This document shows positions 25,855-35,060 of a stretch of 64,000 nt of DNA, in pieces. Numbering within the stretch: the stretch's first letter is position 1; each line of letters starts with the position of its first letter. Both the position numbers and the translations under genes were made by a program. The notes under the pieces are model-generated. The model made no database searches. It had not been told where the DNA came from and saw nothing but the letters and a program-made list of their open reading frames with translations. The DNA comes from an uncultured Haliea sp. (lineage in GTDB: Bacteria > Pseudomonadota > Gammaproteobacteria > Pseudomonadales > Halieaceae). The stretch lies in NCBI GenBank assembly GCA_913061145.1, contig CAJXUQ010000001.1, positions 124,001 to 188,000 on the forward strand. Direction: 5' to 3'.

Positions 25855-26472
25855 GTTACATCCCCACTGAATAGAATAGGCCCTTAACGGGGTCTCAGGT
25901 AGTGTTGAAAGAAAAATCCGCCAGGCCCCAATCAAATAAACACTAGCGAATTTATTGATGCAACGATCCGATATTCCTCACCCGGATCGAGGGGCCCGAG
26001 CGTGACATGCTGATGGTTTGGAGCAGATAGTCATGATCATACTGCTTGCTTGTGGCCTGGGTCAGGTGTTCAGTCGTCTTGTCCTTCTGCGACTTGTGCA
26101 GGTTGCCGAGGTTTTGACACCAACAAAGCATATCGTAGACCAAGGCCTTTCGAAACAGCTGCGCAGCCCTTAATGATATACCGGAATGTCAGGATTTCGT
26201 GCTGAAAACTCCCCCCTTTGCTGCAGGTGTGATCAGCAGGATGATCGCCGCTGACGGCGTCAATTATGCTTGAGCTTGACCTTCTCGTTTGCGTTAGAGT
26301 CTATGATCTTCTCCTTCCTATCCAATACTCTACATAGAGACTGGCTCGATCATTATCGGCAAATGAGATCATGCTTTAAACAGCAAATGACGCTCGGAGT
26401 AAACTTATCTAAATGCATTGATGTAGAATGCGAGACGCTGGCCAGCGTTTAGTACACTACCAGGGAGCCTGT
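25855..26472. other. Gene-poor, AT-rich interval
   Basis: About 620 bases lie between the TagF-like gene and a GT2 gene. A 63-codon minus-strand frame (25952-26143; MVYDMLCWCQNLGN then mostly polar residues) extends upstream without a Met and looks like a gene remnant, but I cannot assign it. No terminal inverted repeats or transposase motifs were recognised. The start TGTCAGGATT at 26187 matches the first half of the PrsR box but lacks its second half. No convincing promoter was found for either gene. Confidence 0.4.
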
Positions 26473-27414
26473 ATGGAAGATCGTTCAATCGCTGTCGTAA
26501 TCCCAGCGTATAATAGTGAGTCCACTCTAACAGAGACACTTACCTCGATTAGAAAGCAATCTGCTCCGCTCGACCAAATTATAGTGGTCGACGACGGATC
26601 TATAGACTCAACTCGAGATATCGCAGCAGAGTTCGACAAAAACATTCTACTTATCTCGGTACCGAACGGGGGGCAGGGAAAGGCTAGGGCGATTGCCATT
26701 GCTCGATCTTCGACTCGCTACATTGCGCTATGTGACAGTGATGACATCTGGGAGCCCTTTCATATCGAGCGACGCCTAATGCTACTGGACCGGTACCCTC
26801 AGGCAGACTTCACTTTCTCGGACTGCTATTCTTTCGGAAATGTGGAATACGGTGGCCATACATTACTCGACGAAGCACCCAAAGGATGGAGAGACGCTTT
26901 CACAACGATAGACGATTTAGGTTTTTATCAGTTGAGGACCCCATATCTCGGACTGCTAGCGTTCAACCCGGCTTATCTTTCCGGTGTTGTGTTTCGACGT
27001 GAAAGTTATCAGAAAATGGGAGGCTTTCTCAATAAATATAGTCGCTGGATAGGTGAGGATAGCGAATTTACCCGGCGCTTCGCCAGCCTTGAAGGCTGTG
27101 ATTTCGTCGGCGACACGCAACCTACCTGGGGCTATAGGCGCCACGACTCTAACTACTCAGCTGTGCAGTGGAAAAACATCAAGGCCAAGGCCGACATCCT
27201 CGATGAACACTTGCGCCTGGGAGTCGTGCCGCCTCCCTGTATTGAGGCCACCGTATCCGAGCGCGACACTACCCGGGGAATTGCCTTCGACCAGGCGTGC
27301 TGGGAGAAGGCTCGCGGCGATGTTGCCCATCTGTACTCCGAGCTTCCGCCAGCGCAGCGCACCGCAAAGAGACGAGCAAAACTCGTACTGGCAAAAGCAG
27401 GCGTATTTCTATAG
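26473..27414 (+). CDS. Glycosyltransferase family 2
   Basis: This 313-residue GT-A enzyme has AVVIPAYNSESTLTETLTSI, VVDDGSIDSTRDIA, the metal-binding CDSDD motif (ALCDSDDIWEPFHIERR) and an acceptor-side WIGEDSEF block with acidic residues. The start MEDRSIAVV at 26473 is preceded by GGGAG 5 bases upstream; an earlier in-frame Met lacks such a site. It is followed after 22 bases by an esterase-like gene. It belongs to the AT-rich mosaic between the two larger operons. Donor and linkage are unknown. Confidence 0.87.
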   Translation: MEDRSIAVVIPAYNSESTLTETLTSIRKQSAPLDQIIVVDDGSIDSTRDIAAEFDKNILLISVPNGGQGKARAIAIARSSTRYIALCDSDDIWEPFHIERRLMLLDRYPQADFTFSDCYSFGNVEYGGHTLLDEAPKGWRDAFTTIDDLGFYQLRTPYLGLLAFNPAYLSGVVFRRESYQKMGGFLNKYSRWIGEDSEFTRRFASLEGCDFVGDTQPTWGYRRHDSNYSAVQWKNIKAKADILDEHLRLGVVPPPCIEATVSERDTTRGIAFDQACWEKARGDVAHLYSELPPAQRTAKRRAKLVLAKAGVFL

Positions 27415-27436
27415 GGAGATTCTTTTCCGGGACAGC

Positions 27437-28375
27437 ATGAGACACCAACATCGGTTCACACGCCTGGCTTTTATCGCCCTGATTGGCGCAGGAGGTATAG
27501 CCCTTTTGATTTCCTCAGGACATTTTTTCCGCTGGAAACCCGTTTCAGTAATCTACAATGATGATAAAACCCAACAACCGGCGCTGCGGATGCAGATTTA
27601 TCCAGCCAGGACCGAGGGCAGCAACCATCCCGCGGTGCTGTTTTTTCACGGTGGTGGGTGGATCACCGGCAGCCCGGACCAGTTCAAGTGGTTCGCGAAA
27701 CGTTTCGCTGCCTGTGGCATAGTCGCTGCCCTTGTAGAGTATCGCGTACATTCCCGACACGGCACCTTACCCGATCGTGCGGTAGATGATGCATCCACCG
27801 CCTATCGATGGATGCAGCGGAACCATGCCAGATTTGGTGTAAATCCCGCGCACATCGCACTTGTCGGAGGGTCCGCTGGAGCTCATGTCGCTGCCGCAAG
27901 TACACTCAGCTGCGCCGGCAGTAACGACTGCACCGGTCAGGATACTAAACCGCCCTTCGCCTTGGGGCTGTTGAATCCAGTCCTGGAGCTGACTGTTGCC
28001 AATGAGTCCCAAGGATACACGAAAGAAGAACTACTGCTAATTGATGCTCTGGGGCCATCCAAAGCCGCTGAACTGTCGCTTGGCTCCAAACTGGCGCGGG
28101 CAGACATACCAAAGCTAGTTATCTACGGCAGCCTGGACCCGCTGTTGCCAACGGCATATCAAGCCGTATCATCACAAGTTGAAGGCTCCAGAGACAGCAT
28201 ACAGCTGTTGATTGCAGCCGGTGAGAAACATGGATTCTTCAACAACGAACCTTGGCGGACAATTGTAGGCAATGCACTGATGGAGTTTTTTCGCTCACAG
28301 GGAGCCAATCTTGATTGCGAGTTGGAGACCAATGATGCTACCAGGCTGCAAAAGGCAAGCGACCCTGGCGCCTGA
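27437..28375 (+). CDS. Membrane-anchored alpha/beta hydrolase (HSL/BD-FAE-like esterase)
   Basis: This 312-residue protein has an N-terminal hydrophobic helix (LAFIALIGAGGIALLIS) and then an esterase domain with the oxyanion motif HGGGW, nucleophile elbow GGSAGAH, an acid residue in YGSLDPLLP and His in GEKHGFF. It is probably exported or anchored and removes acyl groups (for example acetyl) from glycan or lipid. The ATG at 27437 lies 22 bases after the GT2 stop, so the two are likely co-transcribed. A longer open frame upstream overlaps the GT2 gene in another frame and is not real. Confidence 0.85.
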   Translation: MRHQHRFTRLAFIALIGAGGIALLISSGHFFRWKPVSVIYNDDKTQQPALRMQIYPARTEGSNHPAVLFFHGGGWITGSPDQFKWFAKRFAACGIVAALVEYRVHSRHGTLPDRAVDDASTAYRWMQRNHARFGVNPAHIALVGGSAGAHVAAASTLSCAGSNDCTGQDTKPPFALGLLNPVLELTVANESQGYTKEELLLIDALGPSKAAELSLGSKLARADIPKLVIYGSLDPLLPTAYQAVSSQVEGSRDSIQLLIAAGEKHGFFNNEPWRTIVGNALMEFFRSQGANLDCELETNDATRLQKASDPGA

Positions 28376-28424
28376 TGCAGCTCCCCAGCGCTCTGTGAGC
28401 CGCGCGTTGCGTAACCCTCCCAAA

Positions 28425-30287
28425 CTAGGCCAGCGTTTCGAGAGCCTCACCCCGCACCTGGCTCAGCAGTTTCGGTAGACTGGACGAAAACGCCGCCGTG
28501 AGCTGTTGTAACTCCTTGTCTGAGAAATTGTCGTGGACCAGCTGCAGGCTCTTCCGGTCGTCGCCCTGAGGGCGCACTCCCAGCTTTACCCGTGAAAAAT
28601 CCTGCGTCTGGCACACGGTGATGATAGACCTCACTCCGAGATGACCGCCATCACCTCCGCCTCGTCCCACCTTCACTTTGCCAAGCTCGATATCCATGTC
28701 GTCATGAATCACCACGGCGCGGCGCAATTCTTCCGAACCCAACATATGACGAATTGCTTCCCCAGAGTGATTAATGGACGCACCCGGCTTCACCAGCAGG
28801 AGCCGTACGCCCAGTAGCAATCCCTCGGCGAATTGCCCGGAAGATGCGTGCTCCCAGGTCATGCCATGTTCATGAACCAGTGTATCAAGCACGAGATGCC
28901 CAGCATTGTGCCGCGTTAGCCGATATTCTTCACCCGGATTCCCCAAGCCCACCAGGACAATACACTCTTCGCCAACGGCGACCACAGGCGGCGGGTCACC
29001 GGTTTTGCGAACCATTGCAGGATCTACATTGGAAGCTCTTTCAAAGTCGTACAGCCTCGGGCAGCTTGTACAGAACTGCGTCTTGCCACACCGACTCTCC
29101 CAGCAAGCAATGGGATTCTCCCGGTCAAGAATCAATCGCACCAAGTGATCCATACGAGACGACCCCTTGAGCAACACCAGGTCTCCCCGGCGCAGGTTCT
29201 CGCGTAGAAACACCGCCGCTTCACGCAACTCGCCGAAACCATGCAAGCGCTGCCGCTGTTCTCGCGTCGCCCTTTTCGTTGCCCGATAGGCATTTGCCCC
29301 GACAAAAATCACTTGATCGGCAATTTCCAGGGCCCTTTCTGCCACCCGAGGGTAGAGCTTGGATGCTGAGCGGGAGTAGTCCGAAAGGGTACCTATCACC
29401 ATTACCTTGCGCGGGGCTGTCGCATCTTGCATGAAAGTCATGGGGGCATCCAGCGACCAAAGAGGCGCTTTCCAGTCATCCCTTAGAAACGTGACACCAT
29501 CACCGCCCCTCACGACCTGCATCCGTCCCTCACTGGGCTCGACCTCCTGCAGATTGGCGCCAGCCTCGTGCAAGGTCAGGCCCGCGGCTAGCGCGACTGC
29601 GAGGGCACAGAGTGCCGGCAGCGCAAGATGTTCGCCGTGAAGCTTGGTGATCACGGTATATTGTTCTCCACTGTACGCCAGCTTCATCGCCAGTGGTTGT
29701 GGCCATCTGGACTGGCACTCCAACAGTCGCAGAGTGGCACCCTCACCGCGCCCCACCCAGATGACTTTGCCGCCCCATCGCTGCCCCCTCTCCCACAATA
29801 GGGGATCGTCGCTGTTGAGAACCGCTACTCCATCTTTCCCCAGGGCCTCGATGAGCCGAAACTTCTCGGTGGCAATTTCCTCGAGCCCAAACGCCGAACG
29901 GGCATGCTCTCGCTGAATGAGAGTGACGACGGCAATACGCGGCCTAATCAACCTGAGGGGCCAGTCCATCGCCCGAGGCTCTCCGCCGTGGATCTCCACT
30001 ACCGCATAGCGATCACCGGGACGAACAGAGGTAACGGTCTCGGCCACCTTAGCGGCCTCATTGCAGGAATATTCAGTCTTGGTGACGGGGCCGGTACAGG
30101 CCAGAATGCCGGCACACAGATCCTTGGTCGTGGTTTTCCCCGCAGTCCCGGTGATGGCGACAAACTCCACCTTACCCAGCACGGGCCGTTTCAGCAGCGC
30201 TCGCCCCATGGCCACAGCAAATTCTGCCCGCCAGCGTACACTGGCGATGAGGTCTCTGCTGCGGCGGATCAAAGCGGACGTTGTCAT
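28425..30287 (-). CDS. Mur ligase-like protein fused to a peptidyl-tRNA hydrolase-like domain
   Basis: This is a 620-residue two-domain protein. Residues about 30-385 are Mur ligase-like, closest to MurF: P-loop GTAGKTTT (47-54), EIHGGEPRAMDW, NSDDP, and a C-terminal RDDWKAPLWSLDAPM block. A linker holds four Cys (395, 400, 406, 409; CX4CX5CX2C), a possible zinc knuckle. Residues 441-620 match Pth: GLGNPGEEYRLTRHNAG with catalytic His460, INHSG Asn506 and DDMD Asp530. The GGHNG Asn is replaced by Leu550. MurF joins an amine and a carboxylate using ATP; Pth cleaves an ester. A role in attaching an amino acid or peptide to the glycan is a guess. The gene is monocistronic and divergent from an ATP-grasp gene. 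Confidence 0.85.
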   Translation of the reverse strand: MTTSALIRRSRDLIASVRWRAEFAVAMGRALLKRPVLGKVEFVAITGTAGKTTTKDLCAGILACTGPVTKTEYSCNEAAKVAETVTSVRPGDRYAVVEIHGGEPRAMDWPLRLIRPRIAVVTLIQREHARSAFGLEEIATEKFRLIEALGKDGVAVLNSDDPLLWERGQRWGGKVIWVGRGEGATLRLLECQSRWPQPLAMKLAYSGEQYTVITKLHGEHLALPALCALAVALAAGLTLHEAGANLQEVEPSEGRMQVVRGGDGVTFLRDDWKAPLWSLDAPMTFMQDATAPRKVMVIGTLSDYSRSASKLYPRVAERALEIADQVIFVGANAYRATKRATREQRQRLHGFGELREAAVFLRENLRRGDLVLLKGSSRMDHLVRLILDRENPIACWESRCGKTQFCTSCPRLYDFERASNVDPAMVRKTGDPPPVVAVGEECIVLVGLGNPGEEYRLTRHNAGHLVLDTLVHEHGMTWEHASSGQFAEGLLLGVRLLLVKPGASINHSGEAIRHMLGSEELRRAVVIHDDMDIELGKVKVGRGGGDGGHLGVRSIITVCQTQDFSRVKLGVRPQGDDRKSLQLVHDNFSDKELQQLTAAFSSSLPKLLSQVRGEALETLA

Positions 30288-30373
30288 CTGTAGTGATCTC
30301 GGTGCTAATATAAAAACTTGTCAATATCGAACCAGTATGCCCGATTGAACGCAGTCAACGCGAGAACATCCTC

Positions 30374-31450
30374 TTGAAAGCTCCGCCGAAGCAGCCGTCC
30401 AGCTCGACCATCCTTGACATAATACGCCAGTCCAGGAAGCGAGCAAGTGAGGGCCACTTGCCCGCCAGCAGGCAATTCGCAGAAATGCTTGTATTGAAAC
30501 TCATGCATGGTTTGGGGCCGCGCCACTACCATGTAGCCAGATACTGGCGTAGGCACCTGCCCTGGCAATTCAAGACTGGATTTTGGACCTACAAGAAGTT
30601 TCGGGAATTGGTGCGGACACTCAACCCCCTCGAATACCAGAAGCTTTCTCAGAATAAAATCAGTGAGAAGGCGATTTTGCAACTGCTCGGAGTTCCTACA
30701 CCCCAATTCATCGGCCGCCTACATCGCCATCGGGGAATGACCGGAGATGGCTCAACACTGGTCAGTGCAGAGGATTTAACAAAACTGCTGCAGTCAGCAC
30801 CACGGATTGAGAGGCTATGCTTCAAGCTGGTAGAGGGCTATGGCGGCACAGGCTTTTGTGCAGTCAGTGTGGGCAGAGGACCGAACTTGACTTTAACACT
30901 GCTCGATACCCACCAGGAATTAACGGCCACGCAACTCATTGACGACGTTCTTCAGCTGCAGTTCGGGCCAGACTATATCGTCGAAGAATACATCCTGCAG
31001 CATTCCGAGCTTGCCAGATTCAACCATTCAAGCGCCAACACTCTCAGGATCTGGGCCATGAGCAAAGACGGTGCAAGTACCGTGTTGGGGGCATTCTTAC
31101 GTGTGGGCCGCCGCGGAAGCCTTGTGGACAATACCAGCCAAGGGGGAGCGGCATTTCCCATAGACATCACCACGGGCGAAATAGGCACTGGTCTTAACCT
31201 GAATATTTGGAATGAAACATTCGAGAGCCACATAGACTCGGGGGAGGTTATAACTGGCGGTAGACTTCCTTTCTGGCAGGATTCAGCCAGGCTGGCGATA
31301 AGGGCGATTGAAGCCGTTCCCAACCTTCAATTTGCCGGCATCGATATTGCAATTACTCCTCATGGCCCGGTAGTAATCGAACTCAACGCAGAACCCGACC
31401 CGACAGGCGCTATTGTTTTCGACCGGCCCCACGATGAAATATTCGGGTGA
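30374..31450 (+). CDS. Sugar-transfer-associated ATP-grasp protein
   Basis: This protein of about 358 residues belongs to the ATP-grasp group often found in polysaccharide loci (PF14397 type). Motifs are FWTYKKFRELVRTLNPLEYQKLSQNKISEKAIL, LCFKLVEGYGGTGF (nucleotide-binding lid), IVEEYILQHSELARFNHSSANTLRIW and the metal-binding VIELNAEPDP. It would ligate a carboxylate and an amine, perhaps an amino acid onto a uronic acid. The likely start is TTG at 30374; an ATG at 30485 is a shorter alternative. The divergent Mur-Pth gene is 86 bases away, so the two may share regulation. Confidence 0.82.
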   Translation: MKAPPKQPSSSTILDIIRQSRKRASEGHLPASRQFAEMLVLKLMHGLGPRHYHVARYWRRHLPWQFKTGFWTYKKFRELVRTLNPLEYQKLSQNKISEKAILQLLGVPTPQFIGRLHRHRGMTGDGSTLVSAEDLTKLLQSAPRIERLCFKLVEGYGGTGFCAVSVGRGPNLTLTLLDTHQELTATQLIDDVLQLQFGPDYIVEEYILQHSELARFNHSSANTLRIWAMSKDGASTVLGAFLRVGRRGSLVDNTSQGGAAFPIDITTGEIGTGLNLNIWNETFESHIDSGEVITGGRLPFWQDSARLAIRAIEAVPNLQFAGIDIAITPHGPVVIELNAEPDPTGAIVFDRPHDEIFG

Positions 31451-31609
31451 CGCTATTGCCCAATTCCACGCCGGAGTAAAAATCCATGACCAATGGGGCA
31501 GATCAACCTCGCGTCCAACTATTTTGCTTCCTGCATGATGAATTATACTGGACTGTGTTCATGTCTTTTATGATGCTCCCACCATGGCCCATTGCAACTC
31601 GAAGTCCCA

Positions 31610-32464
31610 ATGAAACTGGATGTACAGGAATATTGCAATCTTGCTCTGTTACCGGCCCCCGGCGCCGACTATGCCGCTTTGCCACCCCGTTTACTGGCTG
31701 CAGAGAGGGCTTTGTCGACAAACAGTAAAGAAGGAGCGTTCACTCACAATAAACAGTTACTCAGCTTTCTCGTGCGCAACTTCTCCCCAGACAGTCCGCC
31801 ATGGAAGCTGCCAGAAAGCGTTAGCAGGCTGTATGCTGTTGAACTGAGAAGACTCGAATACGAAAACAATACACAACCCCCTGATTATTTCAGCTTTCAA
31901 AACGATCCTTTTCGCAAGGACATCGCCATTTTGCTCCATAGACTGGTCCCCTTTGGGGCGGAGTTTGCAAACCCCTATTCGGGACTTCCACGTTCACTTG
32001 CTGTACGCCGAGGGCCGGCACAGCTAGTCAGGTTTTTGCAAGCCGTATTGGCCAGTCGCGGAATTCGGCCGTTTCTGGAGCTTCATATGCACCCCCACGT
32101 CGTGGAGCACTTCCATCCGGCTGGTTGGATAGAGTGCTACGAACATTTGGCCGACTTTCTGGATCTGAACCCACAATTTCGCGGAGTACAAAGCACGAGC
32201 TGGTTTCTGGACCCGGCTCTTGCGTCGGTCAGCCCGCGCCTGGCCTATCTCAGGGAAATTCCAGTGCAGTGTGGCGCGTATATTTTGTTCGCAGGCACGG
32301 ACAAAGAAGGCAGGTCAGGAGCCTTGGCAACCTCGCCCACCCGGCGGCGCTTGCATGCGGCCGGCGACTATCAGCCGCGAATTTTCACCAGAATCTGGCC
32401 AAGATCACGCATCTTGCAGCGGCAATGGCGGCAACTCCAACCCACTTGCGACGGCATGAACTAG
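31610..32464 (+). CDS. Conserved-looking protein of unknown function
   Basis: This 284-residue soluble protein was not recognised. No signal peptide or membrane helix is seen. Its most distinctive part is a His-rich stretch (ELHMHPHVVEHFHPAGW) followed by ECYEHLADFLDLNP and a Trp/Phe-rich STSWFLDPAL segment. The C-terminus is strongly basic. The ATG at 31610 is preferred over an in-frame TTG at 31592; both have weak ribosome sites. It follows the sugar-transfer ATP-grasp gene by 159 bases and probably works with it. The pairing suggests a glycan ligase accessory, but this is inference. Confidence 0.6.
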   Translation: MKLDVQEYCNLALLPAPGADYAALPPRLLAAERALSTNSKEGAFTHNKQLLSFLVRNFSPDSPPWKLPESVSRLYAVELRRLEYENNTQPPDYFSFQNDPFRKDIAILLHRLVPFGAEFANPYSGLPRSLAVRRGPAQLVRFLQAVLASRGIRPFLELHMHPHVVEHFHPAGWIECYEHLADFLDLNPQFRGVQSTSWFLDPALASVSPRLAYLREIPVQCGAYILFAGTDKEGRSGALATSPTRRRLHAAGDYQPRIFTRIWPRSRILQRQWRQLQPTCDGMN

Positions 32465-32484
32465 CGGGGCGCCTAGCGGGGCGC
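32461..32484. repeat. 12-bp tandem duplication spanning two stop codons
   Basis: CTAGCGGGGCGC occurs twice in direct tandem. The first copy holds the TAG of the plus-strand unknown gene. The second holds the minus-strand TAG of the cytochrome gene. The convergent genes are separated by only 8 bases. Confidence 0.85.
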
Positions 32485-34995
32485 GCCGGAATCCAACCAT
32501 TCGGCCAGGCTCCGCAATTCAGGCGTAGTGATACCCACCGGATGATTCGGGCCGAAGTCGATATCATCAGCAAATGTGGCGTCAGTGCGCCCATCTGTCC
32601 GTTGATTCGCCGCCTTCCAGTAAAGCAGGCTCTCACGGGCGAACATGTTGTTCACATACTTGCTGGTATAGGGGCGGTGCAGACCATATCGACGCCTAGG
32701 GTCTGTCGTCTCGCTCACCTGAACGCGTCTTTCAGGCGGTACTGACTCTTGGAAAAAGTCCCATACCAGTTTGTCGTAATCCATTAATGGCACATCATCA
32801 ACATGGCAGGAAAGGCAACGGCGCTCAAACATGGGCTTGATGTTGTTCTCGTAGCCAGGCACCTGCCGAGCATCCAGCAGCCGGACGGGCTCCGCAGCGA
32901 ACGCCAGCGATACATTGTAGGCACGCCCCGGGCTCGAGTGCTGGTGACATCCCGTACACACGCGCTTCTCACCCGGACGCAAAGACTGGGGCACCTGATC
33001 ACGCTTGATCACACGCCCTTTGGCATCTACCCCCGCCATCAAGAAAGGCACATCGCAAGGAAGTTGCGCCTTGAAAGAGCCATCCGCGAGCAGCGGCACA
33101 TCCCCGAGCAGAGCCAGACGGTTCCCGATTGAATTCTTGAACTCGGCTTTATCCGACCGGTTGGGAAACACCTTCCAGAAACGAATTGCAGTCAGTTCGT
33201 CGGCCGGCAAACCATCGATCTCGCCGCCGTTGTTCGCGGCTGTCACATAGTTGTTGTTGAAATCGTATGGCCGCCGGGGCTTGGTCTCCCCAGTCAGCGC
33301 ATCGCTGCTTGCAATCTGGCAGCTGCTGTCATGCGTCGTCATTGGTACGGGGTTCTCTACGCTGCGCGCCCTGACGACCCGGGCACCGAATTCATGCCAA
33401 TCGGGATGATCCACCACCTTGACGAGGTCCTGCATGTTCCGGGACGGCAGCACCGTAGTATGATACAGCCCGACATCGCAGGCACGCTTCTCTGGCTGTT
33501 CTACTACCGCGCGCTGGAAGCTCTGTACTGTCCCGGAGACCTGGGTGCAATATCCGCGCCCGACCGTCAGCAGCAGCTGGTCGCCGTCCATGCCCTCGGG
33601 GTAACCAATTTTGCCAAGAAATTCACCGTTTTCCGTGAACGAGGGCTCATCATTCGACTTCGACCAATCAGCTACATTATAGATGCCGCGAGGCAGGAAG
33701 CTGGGCAACGCACCCTCAACTCCGACGGGCTCCGGGGGCCAGCAGAACACGTCACCCAGCCCCAGATTGTTTCCACGATAGTAGTTTGCGACGCAAATGT
33801 CGCCATTGAGTCGTTGGCCCAGAAAGTGGAGGGCCTTCATGGTCTTGGTCCGACCAGTGCTCGCCTGAATGGATGTTCGGTGTGCGCCCAGAAGCGCGGT
33901 CATATCCCCGCCGCGCGCATCCATATCCATGACCACCCAGAAGTTATCCAGGGTGCCGGGCCAATTGATACCGCCATTGGTACTGCTGTATGCGAGATTA
34001 TGGCTCAACCAATGTGAGCCATAGGCGACCCTTCCACTGGCAAGGAGGTAGGGATGCATTGCGGTGGAAACTTCGTGTGGTGTGACATTGACCGCGTTGC
34101 GGCCGTCCGCATCGGCGATATATAGCTGAGTATGTGGACGGTTGTTGGGTGAAATCCAGTGCATCCAGGGCTCTCGAAAGCGCTGCCGGCTGGAGGCGAA
34201 CATGATCCGGCCATCAGGCAGCCAGGTCGGGGACACATCAAACACACCTGGTCGGTGCGCCAGGGGTGTCACGATACCGGTCTCAAGGTTCACCACATGC
34301 AAGCGCGCTTGCGTTGCACCAGAGAGCACTCGATTAGGCAATGTGACTCCATCCCACCAGCCGTTGCCAAGCCGCTCGCCATAGTACACCGAGAACAACA
34401 CTCGCTCGCCATCCAGTGACACAGCGGCATCAAGGGGCACGCAGGGTTCTGCGCGGCCCCGACAGTCAAACAGAAGGCGCTCACTGCCATCCGGGTTGCG
34501 AAGGATCAATTGTCCCGGAGCATTGAATCCACTGAAAACACGCCGCGTATCAGGCAATGCGTCCCAGACATCGGGGCTCTCAAGCCGAAACTCCGTTCCA
34601 TCACGCAGCGTCACTGTGGCGGGGCCACGCGTACGTGGTACGCGCGTGTAGACCACGGGAGTCGTCAGCCTCGCAGAAGGGTCACCAGGAGCAACTACGC
34701 TATCTTGCGGTACCGGCTGCGATGGAAGAATGGTGACCGGCGCAGGATTGGACGGCGGAGTACTCCCTTCAGGGGGAGCAAGCGTGGGAGCTGGAGGCGG
34801 CGTGGGTGCAGAAACTGGGGACTCTGCGGGAGCATTCTGCGCACCAAGGCGAATGCGGACGTACTCGGCCCAAACCTCCGCAGCCTCCCCGGAATAACGC
34901 TCGATATAGATTTGCTGCCCGAGGGCACTTCCTGCCAACCATAGACCTGCAATCAGTACAGTACGGAAGAGCATTGTTGTTACGTTTACAGACAC
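32473..34995 (-). CDS. Exported beta-propeller c-type cytochrome, hydrazine-synthase-alpha-like
   Basis: This 840-residue protein has a signal peptide (LFRTVLIAGLWLAGSALG), a Pro-rich linker (about 50-105) and a TolB/PD40-like propeller with repeats such as DVSPTWLPDGRIMFASSRQ. The C-terminal part carries two haem c motifs, CTGCH (about residue 680) and CLSCH (about 726). The layout and the RVCTGCHQ-type motif resemble the HZS_alpha (PF18582) group, which also occurs in bacteria that do not make hydrazine. A periplasmic redox enzyme is likely. Why it sits in an EPS locus is unclear; it may be an unrelated passenger or oxidise a glycan component. The GTG at 34995 is chosen for its AGAGG site; an ATG at 34974 is possible. 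Confidence 0.72.
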   Translation of the reverse strand: MSVNVTTMLFRTVLIAGLWLAGSALGQQIYIERYSGEAAEVWAEYVRIRLGAQNAPAESPVSAPTPPPAPTLAPPEGSTPPSNPAPVTILPSQPVPQDSVVAPGDPSARLTTPVVYTRVPRTRGPATVTLRDGTEFRLESPDVWDALPDTRRVFSGFNAPGQLILRNPDGSERLLFDCRGRAEPCVPLDAAVSLDGERVLFSVYYGERLGNGWWDGVTLPNRVLSGATQARLHVVNLETGIVTPLAHRPGVFDVSPTWLPDGRIMFASSRQRFREPWMHWISPNNRPHTQLYIADADGRNAVNVTPHEVSTAMHPYLLASGRVAYGSHWLSHNLAYSSTNGGINWPGTLDNFWVVMDMDARGGDMTALLGAHRTSIQASTGRTKTMKALHFLGQRLNGDICVANYYRGNNLGLGDVFCWPPEPVGVEGALPSFLPRGIYNVADWSKSNDEPSFTENGEFLGKIGYPEGMDGDQLLLTVGRGYCTQVSGTVQSFQRAVVEQPEKRACDVGLYHTTVLPSRNMQDLVKVVDHPDWHEFGARVVRARSVENPVPMTTHDSSCQIASSDALTGETKPRRPYDFNNNYVTAANNGGEIDGLPADELTAIRFWKVFPNRSDKAEFKNSIGNRLALLGDVPLLADGSFKAQLPCDVPFLMAGVDAKGRVIKRDQVPQSLRPGEKRVCTGCHQHSSPGRAYNVSLAFAAEPVRLLDARQVPGYENNIKPMFERRCLSCHVDDVPLMDYDKLVWDFFQESVPPERRVQVSETTDPRRRYGLHRPYTSKYVNNMFARESLLYWKAANQRTDGRTDATFADDIDFGPNHPVGITTPELRSLAEWLDSGAPR

Positions 34996-35060
34996 CAGTG
35001 GCCTCTGGGCGTTAACTCAAGATTAAACCGCGAGTCTAGCACAAGCGCACCTATGTGCCG

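Noticed and set aside
25952-26143. 63-codon minus-strand frame as a real gene
   Set aside because: No ribosome site, no recognised family, and the frame runs on upstream of the Met; treated as a remnant at most.
26187-26203. TGTCAGGATTTCGTGCT in the gene-poor interval
   Set aside because: The first ten bases match the PrsR box, but the second half-site is absent and no -24/-12 element follows.
32473-34995. Hydrazine synthase proper
   Set aside because: Only the alpha-like architecture is present, with no beta or gamma subunit and no anammox context; homologues occur in non-anammox bacteria.
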